Assembly (NCBI GenBank): GCA_019313605.1
Contig: JAFDAW010000211.1
Coordinates: 1-5,147 of the forward strand
Source of the DNA: Deltaproteobacteria bacterium
GTDB taxonomy: Bacteria; Myxococcota_A; UBA9160; SMWR01
Direction: 5' to 3'
DNA length: 5,147 nucleotides
Part shown: piece by piece, positions 1-5,147 of the stretch
Layout: the number at the start of each line of letters is the position of its first letter
How positions within the stretch are numbered: position 1 is the first letter of the stretch
Program-made: the position numbers and the translations under genes
The notes under the pieces: model-generated
The model's input: the letters and a program-made list of their open reading frames with translations, nothing else
What the model was told of the DNA's origin: nothing
Database searches by the model: none

Positions 1-2
1 GC

Positions 3-1346
3 GTACTGGAGCCGAATGCGCGCGGATACCTGGCGACGGCCGGCTGCAAAATTGATGAGGGCACCATGCAGGCGCGCTTCGATCGGGCAATGGTCGAGGA
101 GCTCATCGCCAGGGCCCCCGCGGAATTCAGCCTGACTTCGCGAAACCCCGAACGCAATCTCCAACTCGGTGGGCGCAATTCGGTCTTTTCCTCCGTCGGT
201 GGACCCGCTTTTTGCAGCGATCTCGATCGGGGCCGCCGCTCGGGTACGTACGCGGAAATGTGCGATTACATCAAACTCGTGCAATCCCTCAACGTCATCC
301 ATCAGGAGGGTGGCGGTGGCTTCGAGGCGCTCGACCGGCCCGCTGCGACGCGCCATCTGGATCTCTATTACGCGCAGACCACCCTGCTCGACAAGAACTG
401 GCAACCCTGGGGATTGGGAACCGATTGCGTAATCGATGCGCTCGAGATGGTGGCGATCTCACTCGGCACCACCCGCGAAGCCCTCGTCGACACACCGGTC
501 TTCAGCTGTGTAATCAACACCAATTCACCACTCCAACTCGACATCCCGATGGCAGAGGGCCTGATGGCGTTGGCCGAGCACGGGCAAGCCATCGTCATCA
601 CACCCTTCACGCTCGCCGGTGCGATGTCGCCCGTCACTCTCGCGGGCGCGCTCGCCCTGCAACACGCCGAGGCGCTCGCGGGAATCGCGCTTTGCCAAAT
701 CATCCGACCCGGCGTGCCCGTGATGTACGGGGGATTCACTTCGAATGTGGACATGAAGTCGGGATCGCCCGCGTTCGGAACACCTGAGTACGCAAAGGCC
801 GCTCAGGCATCGGGGCAACTCGCGCGGCACATCGGCGTGCCGTTTCGGTCGAGCAACGTGACCGCTTCGAATCTCGCCGACGCCCAGGCCGCCTACGAGA
901 GCATGATGTCGCTCTGGGGAGCGCTGATGGGCGGTGCGCATCTGATCGAACACGCGGCGGGTTGGTTGGAAGGCGGCCTGACCGCATCGTTTGAAAAGCT
1001 GATCCTCGATGCGGAAATGCTGCAGATGATGGCCGAATATTTCACACCCATCGAAGTCACGAAGGACACTCTCGCACTCGATGCGATCCGCGAGGTTGGG
1101 CCTGCGGGGCACTTCTTTGGCACCGCACATACACTCGAGCGCTATGAGAACGCCTTCTACGTTCCGCTCGTTTCAAACTGGGAAAATTTCGAAACCTTCA
1201 CAGAGCGCGGCCGCCGCGATGCGACGGGTCGGGCCAACCAGATCTGGAAGCAGATTCTCGCCGACTACGAGAAGCCTCCGTTGGACCCCGGGACCGACGA
1301 AGCCCTTCGCGATTACGTAGACCGGCGCAAACGCGAACTGCAGTAG
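3..1346 (+). CDS. Trimethylamine methyltransferase (MttB/COG5598) family protein, non-pyrrolysine type, 5'-truncated by window edge
   Basis: This is a TIM-barrel methyltransferase of the MttB family. Characterised members move a methyl group from a methylamine or betaine (trimethylamine, glycine betaine, proline betaine, carnitine) to a cytoplasmic corrinoid protein. The first ATG is at 66, but the frame stays open to the left edge. The 21 codons before that ATG (starting VLEPNARGYL) read as family sequence, so the true start is outside the window. 447 codons are visible against a usual 480-520. Family-like segments are CSDLDRGRR (about nt 213-239), VMYGGFTSNVDMKSGSPAFG (720-779), DAQAAYESM (about 880-906) and GGAHLIEHAAGWLEGG (about 930-977). 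There is no internal in-frame TAG, so this is not a pyrrolysine enzyme like archaeal MttB. The gene ends with TAG. It is followed after 24 bases by a ThDP enzyme gene, probably in the same operon. No corrinoid protein gene is visible. Family assignment is firm; the substrate is unknown. Confidence 0.92.
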   Translation, partial: VLEPNARGYLATAGCKIDEGTMQARFDRAMVEELIARAPAEFSLTSRNPERNLQLGGRNSVFSSVGGPAFCSDLDRGRRSGTYAEMCDYIKLVQSLNVIHQEGGGGFEALDRPAATRHLDLYYAQTTLLDKNWQPWGLGTDCVIDALEMVAISLGTTREALVDTPVFSCVINTNSPLQLDIPMAEGLMALAEHGQAIVITPFTLAGAMSPVTLAGALALQHAEALAGIALCQIIRPGVPVMYGGFTSNVDMKSGSPAFGTPEYAKAAQASGQLARHIGVPFRSSNVTASNLADAQAAYESMMSLWGALMGGAHLIEHAAGWLEGGLTASFEKLILDAEMLQMMAEYFTPIEVTKDTLALDAIREVGPAGHFFGTAHTLERYENAFYVPLVSNWENFETFTERGRRDATGRANQIWKQILADYEKPPLDPGTDEALRDYVDRRKRELQ

Positions 1347-1355
1347 ACGACGCGC

Positions 1356-1361
1356 AAGGAG
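1356..1361 (+). promoter_or_regulatory. Ribosome-binding site (AAGGAG) of the ThDP enzyme gene
   Basis: A near-consensus Shine-Dalgarno hexamer lies 9 bases before the ATG at 1371. It decides the start between that ATG and the out-of-frame ATG at 1364, which is only two bases from the hexamer. It sits inside the 24-base gap after the methyltransferase stop, consistent with cotranscription and independent re-initiation. Confidence 0.85.
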
Positions 1362-1370
1362 AAATGAAAC

Positions 1371-2978
1371 ATGGCGACCTGCGGCGAAAGACTGATCGAG
1401 ATCCTCGAGAATTACGGAGTCGAACTCGTATTTGGGATTCCCGGCGTGCACACCGTCGAACTCTACCGGGGACTGAAACGCTCGGACATTCGACACATTA
1501 CGCCGCGCCACGAGCAGGGTGCGGGATTCATGGCGGATGGATACGCGCGCGCCACGGGCGCGGTCGGCGTCTGCTTCATCATCACGGGCCCGGGCATGAC
1601 GAACATCACCACCGCGATGGCCCAGGCGCTCCAGGATTCGATCCCGATGCTCGTGATCTCGACGGTGAACCGCAGCGGCCAGCTCGGCCTCGGCGAGGGG
1701 CGTCTGCACGAACTTCCCAACCAGCGAAACCTGATCGCCGAAGTATCGGTGTTCAGTCACACACTGCTCGACGCAAACGAACTGCCGAAGGTCGTGGCTC
1801 GCGCATTCGGGGTGTTCGCGAGCCAGCGGCCTGGCCCGGTGCATATCGAGATTCCGATCGATGTCATCGCTTCAGAAGCGAGCTCGATCGACACCACCGC
1901 GTGGCCGTTGCCGAGCGCACCTGCGCCGCCACCCGAGGCCATCGACCGCGCGATCGAATTGCTCCGCGAAGCCCAGCGCCCACTGATCGCGATTGGGGGC
2001 GGTGCAATCCGCGCGGGAGACGAGGTGGTGCGCCTCGCCGAAGCTCTGGGCGCACCGGTCGTCAACACCGTCAACGCGAAGGGCGTGGTACCCGCCGGCC
2101 ACCCGCTCTCGGTGGGCGGCTCGGGCTCCTGCGGGGCCGTCCGCGAGGCATTTTGCGCTGCCGATGTCGTACTGGCCGTGGGCACCGAGTTCTCCGAAAC
2201 CGACTACGACTTCTATTACAAAGGGGATCTGTCCTTCGACGGCAGCCTGATTCGGATCGACATCGACGCTGCGCAACTCAGCCGCAACCTCAAGCCCCAT
2301 CTGGCGATCTGTAGCGACGCACGCCACGCGCTGTCGGCACTGAACGCCTCGCTACAGCGAGATCCAATCCCCGCAAAGGATGGGGGATCGTGGGCACAGG
2401 CGATCCGCGATGGATTGCAACAGCACCAGGACACGCGCTATCAGGCATTCTTCGACACCATCCGCAAGGCGCTGCCGGAAGCGATCATCGCGGGAGACTC
2501 GACTCAACCGACCTATTACGCGTGGTTGAATTACGAAACCGAGGCGCCACGCCGCTATTTCCATTCCGCGAGTGGCTACGGCACCCTGGGCTATGCGATC
2601 CCCGCCGCCATCGGTGCGAAACTGGGGCAACCGACGAGGCCGGTCATCGGCTTGATTGGCGATGGTGCCGCGCAGTTTACGCTCGGCGAAATTGCGAGCG
2701 CAGTCGAAGCGAAGGCTTCGGTCATCTTCCTGATCTGGAACAATCAGGGATACGGCGAAATCCAGCGCTATTTCGAAAACGCCGGGGTCGAAAGCGTCGG
2801 CGTCGACCTCCACACACCTGACTTCGTCGCACTCGGAAAGAGCTTCGGTTGCTCCGCTTGCCGAGCGACTCGTCTCGACGAACTCGAGAGCGCGCTGAAG
2901 AAGGCCGTCAAAGATCCCCTACCGACCTTGATCGAGGTTCGGCAGGCCGATTTCGTCGACGGTTACCCCCCTGCGTGA
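1371..2978 (+). CDS. ThDP-dependent 2-oxo acid decarboxylase-like enzyme, AruI-like (5-guanidino-2-oxopentanoate decarboxylase family)
   Basis: This is a complete 535-residue cytoplasmic enzyme of the acetolactate synthase/pyruvate decarboxylase superfamily. The order is an N-terminal Pyr domain (about 1-165), a central domain (about 185-320, with PLIAIGGG at 204-211) and a C-terminal PP domain (about 370-520). RHEQGA at 46-51 carries the Glu (E48) that activates the ThDP cofactor. GYGTLGYAIPAAIGAKLG is at 402-419. The ThDP/Mg motif is complete: GDG at 430-432, 24 residues, then NN at 457-458. The N-terminal sequence (GIPGVHTVELYRGL, ITPRHEQGAGFMADGYAR) most resembles, from memory, proteins annotated as 5-guanidino-2-oxopentanoate decarboxylase (AruI), which acts in the arginine transaminase pathway. 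No acetolactate synthase small-subunit gene is adjacent, arguing against branched-chain amino acid synthesis. A cationic 2-oxo acid substrate would fit the betaine-type neighbours, but that is inference. Superfamily is certain; exact reaction is not. Start chosen by the AAGGAG site and conserved N-terminus. Confidence 0.9.
   Translation: MATCGERLIEILENYGVELVFGIPGVHTVELYRGLKRSDIRHITPRHEQGAGFMADGYARATGAVGVCFIITGPGMTNITTAMAQALQDSIPMLVISTVNRSGQLGLGEGRLHELPNQRNLIAEVSVFSHTLLDANELPKVVARAFGVFASQRPGPVHIEIPIDVIASEASSIDTTAWPLPSAPAPPPEAIDRAIELLREAQRPLIAIGGGAIRAGDEVVRLAEALGAPVVNTVNAKGVVPAGHPLSVGGSGSCGAVREAFCAADVVLAVGTEFSETDYDFYYKGDLSFDGSLIRIDIDAAQLSRNLKPHLAICSDARHALSALNASLQRDPIPAKDGGSWAQAIRDGLQQHQDTRYQAFFDTIRKALPEAIIAGDSTQPTYYAWLNYETEAPRRYFHSASGYGTLGYAIPAAIGAKLGQPTRPVIGLIGDGAAQFTLGEIASAVEAKASVIFLIWNNQGYGEIQRYFENAGVESVGVDLHTPDFVALGKSFGCSACRATRLDELESALKKAVKDPLPTLIEVRQADFVDGYPPA
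2975..2978 (+). promoter_or_regulatory. Four-base stop/start overlap (GTGA) coupling the ThDP enzyme and TetR genes
   Basis: The TGA stop of the ThDP enzyme gene (2976-2978) overlaps a GTG start in the TetR frame (2975-2977). Such overlaps normally mean that ribosomes finishing the first gene restart on the second, tying regulator production to enzyme production. The upstream bases carry no recognisable Shine-Dalgarno, as expected for re-initiation. Confidence 0.65.
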
Positions 2979-3622
2979 TCGGTGATTCTTTGCGGACCCG
3001 TGTAACGCCACCGAAGAAGTACCAACGCCTCGCACCGAGCGAGCGTCGCCAGAGTTTGATCACAGCAGCGCTCGATTGCCTGGCGCGGCTCGGACCCCAG
3101 GGAGCCGGTGTGCGGGAGATCTGCGATCGAGCGGGCGTCTCGCCGGGACTGCTGCGTTACTATTTCGACGGCAAGGACGCGCTGATCATCGAAGCGTACA
3201 GGACACTCACACAGGAGTACCATGGAAACCTGCGCGGCGTTCTCACCGGTTCTGCAGAATCCGCAGAGCAACGGATGCGATCCTTCTTTGACGCCTACTT
3301 TCTAAATCCCGCGACGGGGGAAGAGCGCGTCGGAGCCTACATCGCATTCTGGTCACTGGGCCGCACAGACCCGACGATCCAGCGCATTCAGCGATCGGCG
3401 TATCGAAGGCTGCGAAAATTACTCGCGCCCGCCTTGAATGAGTTGGCCAAGGATCGCGGTGTCCGAATCAACGCAGAGCAGGTCGCGACGAGCCTCGTCG
3501 CGCTGCTCGACGGATTCTGGCTCGACATGTGCATCGACCCGAACCGGTTTTCCCGCGCGAAGACCAGCGCCGCCTGCTGGAATTGGCTCGAAACCTTCCT
3601 GCGCGGGAGTCGACAGCCCTGA
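2975..3622 (+). CDS. TetR/AcrR family transcriptional regulator, BetI-like
   Basis: This is a 215-residue DNA-binding regulator. The N-terminal TetR helix-turn-helix is at about residues 46-65 (VREICDRAGVSPGLLRYYF), followed by the usual GKDAL segment. The C-terminal ligand domain shows BetI-type features: AYIAFW at 121-126, a QR..YRRL stretch just after it, and LLDGFWLD at 177-184. BetI represses choline/glycine betaine genes, so a betaine-like ligand is plausible beside a MttB-family gene. I chose GTG at 2975 because it overlaps the upstream stop as GTGA, the usual coupled arrangement, and gives a normal TetR length. The frame is open further upstream to an ATG at 2849, but that would overlap the ThDP gene by 130 bases and add about 42 residues unrelated to TetR proteins. 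TTG at 2990 is a weaker alternative (210 residues). No strong Shine-Dalgarno precedes any of these, which fits translational coupling. Family is certain; the start is likely; the ligand and targets are inferred. Confidence 0.9.
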   Translation: MIGDSLRTRVTPPKKYQRLAPSERRQSLITAALDCLARLGPQGAGVREICDRAGVSPGLLRYYFDGKDALIIEAYRTLTQEYHGNLRGVLTGSAESAEQRMRSFFDAYFLNPATGEERVGAYIAFWSLGRTDPTIQRIQRSAYRRLRKLLAPALNELAKDRGVRINAEQVATSLVALLDGFWLDMCIDPNRFSRAKTSAACWNWLETFLRGSRQP

Positions 3623-3641
3623 GCCCAGCGCTTCCAACCGT

Positions 3642-5147
3642 TCAGTTCGCATCCGCGACCGCTCTCGACATATCGTCGAGCAACGCCTGCGGCGAAACCG
3701 GCCGGCCGAGAAACGCCTCAATGACCTCTTTCGAAGTCTTCTCGAGTCCGAAGCGGTAGAGGCTTTCGCTGATTCGGCCGTACCAGCCTGGATCCCCTTC
3801 GGTGTAGGTCCCGTAAAGCTCTTGCGCCCGCGCGCGCAAGTCGGCGTTCAGGATCGCGCCCGCCGCGTAGTTCATCATGTAGCCAGGCGAGTCGATCAAC
3901 TGGCCGCGAACCGCCCACCAGGCCAGATCCGGGTGGGGGTTGATGCGGAAATATGTTTGACAGATCTCCCCCCACACCTCATTCGGATCGCGCTCCGGCG
4001 TGCGGTGCATTCGCACCTCGAACAGCGCCCAGGCGATATCCATCACAATGGCCGCGTATTTGGCCGCAATTGCGTCCCCGATCGATACCGAAGCCCCGAG
4101 GTAACGCTGCTGCCAGGCCGGTTCGTACATCTCCAGCGTGGCGATGTCGGCGATTCCCTCGGTGAAGATGTCGCTGTCCGGCCAGTCCATGAAGGCCGAG
4201 CGCGTGCGGATCGCCGCAATGTGGACTGCGTGCCCCGTTTCGTGCAGCAGCTCCAGCAGGTTGTCGAGCCCGCCCATCTGATAGGAGGCGAAGACCCATG
4301 GCTCGCCGAGCGTCCAGGCACCGCCCTTGATCCGGGGCCGACGACCGAATGTCGAGAAGGCCACGGGATCTTTGCTCGCCCGGGGCTCGAGGTCGTATTG
4401 CACCAGCAGCGTCACCGGGTCCGCGCCCAGATCGCGATAGAACCGATCGTTGATCGACCGCAGCGACTCGACGGGAATTTCGCCACTCAGAGCCCGGTTG
4501 CCGCGACCGGCGTTGTACCCGAAGTCCCAGGGTTCGATCGCCGCGTCCGGCGTGATGTCGTGCCACTTCTGCAGCACTGCCACCAACCATTCCTCCATCA
4601 CCTCGGGCTCGACGCCGATGCCGCGCACCGACTCGCCGAGCACCTCACCCTCGCGCTTCATGCGCGCGGCATTCAGCCGGATGAGCGTGCGCCAGGGGCT
4701 CTGCGGCCCATTGTCTCCGTTGACCGACTCCCAGATCGGCAGCATCACGCGCCACAACCCCTCGCGCGTGGACGGGTCCGGGGTCAACGGCAATCGACCG
4801 AAAATCGTCAGCCGGTCCATCGACTCGCCGTCGAACGAGAGCGAATGGGCGGCTTTGGAAAAGCAGCCGTAAATTCTTTTGGAGAGCGACTCGTATCCGC
4901 CCTCCCCCTCCGCGACGCTTTCGGGGTCGTAGCGACACTCGATCTTCTCCTCACTACCCGCTTCGGCACGGGTCGAATTCGAGTCGATGGACACCTCTGA
5001 TAGGTAGATCTCCAGAGCGTCCCGCATCGCCTTCAACGCTCGCGCATCCTCTCCCGAGGGCGGCGGATCCAGAGCACCCGCCAGGTCCTGCTGTAGCTGG
5101 GTTCGAACCGCGCTGTAGGAATCGATCAGGTCTGCCAACGCCACACC
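3642..5147 (-). CDS. M3-like zinc metallopeptidase (gluzincin, HETGH motif), 5' end at or beyond window edge
   Basis: This is a zinc peptidase of the M3 (thimet oligopeptidase/PepF-like) type, which typically cleaves short peptides. Numbering from the GTG at 5142-5144, the zinc motif HETGH is at 301-305 and the third ligand is most likely E329 in FTEGIADI, 28 residues after the first His, close to M3 spacing. PWDFGY at 205-210 matches the PWD-type segment usually found about 100 residues before the motif in M3 enzymes. GYMMNYAAGAI at 421-431 resembles the Gly-Tyr-rich substrate-binding segment near the C-terminus. An N-terminal helical, acidic region precedes the catalytic part. No signal peptide or membrane segment is visible. 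The frame is open to the edge (one more codon, Gly), so GTG may not be the true start. The visible 500 residues are shorter than typical M3 enzymes (600-700). M32 carboxypeptidases also have about 500 residues, but the region around E329 fits M3 better. The gene converges on the TetR gene with a 19-base gap and has no evident functional link to it. Confidence 0.88.
   Translation of the reverse strand, partial: GVALADLIDSYSAVRTQLQQDLAGALDPPPSGEDARALKAMRDALEIYLSEVSIDSNSTRAEAGSEEKIECRYDPESVAEGEGGYESLSKRIYGCFSKAAHSLSFDGESMDRLTIFGRLPLTPDPSTREGLWRVMLPIWESVNGDNGPQSPWRTLIRLNAARMKREGEVLGESVRGIGVEPEVMEEWLVAVLQKWHDITPDAAIEPWDFGYNAGRGNRALSGEIPVESLRSINDRFYRDLGADPVTLLVQYDLEPRASKDPVAFSTFGRRPRIKGGAWTLGEPWVFASYQMGGLDNLLELLHETGHAVHIAAIRTRSAFMDWPDSDIFTEGIADIATLEMYEPAWQQRYLGASVSIGDAIAAKYAAIVMDIAWALFEVRMHRTPERDPNEVWGEICQTYFRINPHPDLAWWAVRGQLIDSPGYMMNYAAGAILNADLRARAQELYGTYTEGDPGWYGRISESLYRFGLEKTSKEVIEAFLGRPVSPQALLDDMSRAVADAN

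Noticed and set aside
1173..1844. A 223-codon minus-strand frame spanning the methyltransferase/ThDP gene junction.
   Set aside because: It is antisense to two well-supported genes and has Arg/His/Ala-rich composition with no recognisable motif. It is a GC-driven shadow.
1364..2314. A 316-codon + strand frame starting at the ATG seven bases before the ThDP gene start.
   Set aside because: The ATG is only two bases from the AAGGAG site, the product is an Arg-rich low-complexity translation, and the overlapping frame from 1371 encodes an unmistakable ThDP enzyme.
2849..2974. Extension of the TetR gene upstream to ATG 2849.
   Set aside because: The extra residues are an out-of-frame translation of the end of the ThDP gene and match no TetR N-terminus. 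The GTG at 2975 gives a normal length and a standard 4-base overlap.
3600..3660. Possible bidirectional terminator in the convergent junction.
   Set aside because: The 19-base gap and its flanks contain short direct repeats (AGCCC twice) and small palindromes (GTCGAC, AGCGCT), but no GC-rich stem-loop followed by a T run on either strand.
3438..5000. A 520-codon open frame on the + strand opposite the metallopeptidase gene.
   Set aside because: It lies in exact codon register with the minus-strand gene, so its stops would require TTA, CTA or TCA codons in that gene, which are rare in a high-GC genome. Its product is Arg/Pro/His-rich and resembles no family, while the minus-strand product has an HEXXH motif and other M3 features.
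1..5147. Frequent CGATCG/GATC-containing words, suggesting a HIP1-like dispersed repeat.
   Set aside because: The exact HIP1 octamer was not noticed, and the words fall within codons (Ile ATC, Asp GAT, Arg CGA/CGC) as expected from codon use. No array or spacing pattern is visible.

Overview
The window is about 60-63% G+C, densely coding and bacterial. The genes are ordinary chromosomal genes with uniform codon use. There is no mobile element, tRNA, rRNA or CRISPR array. The combination of a MttB-family methyltransferase, a ThDP-dependent decarboxylase and a BetI-like regulator is common in environmental proteobacteria and related high-GC phyla such as Myxococcota. I cannot place the organism more precisely from the sequence alone.

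Layout. Positions 3-2978 hold two + strand genes. The first is a trimethylamine methyltransferase (MttB/COG5598) family protein whose 5' end lies off the left edge. The second, 24 bases downstream with a clean AAGGAG ribosome-binding site, is a complete ThDP-dependent enzyme resembling AruI (5-guanidino-2-oxopentanoate decarboxylase). A TetR/BetI-like regulator follows, starting with a GTG that overlaps the decarboxylase stop by four bases (GTGA) and ending at 3622. These three genes look like one transcription unit. After a 19-base gap comes a convergent minus-strand gene for an M3-like (gluzincin) zinc metallopeptidase, which runs to the right edge and may start outside the window.

How the parts may work together. 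The first three genes suggest a small catabolic operon for a quaternary ammonium or other cationic nitrogen compound. The MttB-like protein would demethylate a betaine-type substrate by transfer to a corrinoid protein, which is not in the window. The ThDP enzyme would decarboxylate a 2-oxo acid, possibly one carrying a cationic side chain. The BetI-like TetR protein would sense the substrate and control the operon. The substrate is not determined by the sequence. The metallopeptidase has its own strand and no evident link to this pathway. The operon promoter and operator must lie upstream of the window.
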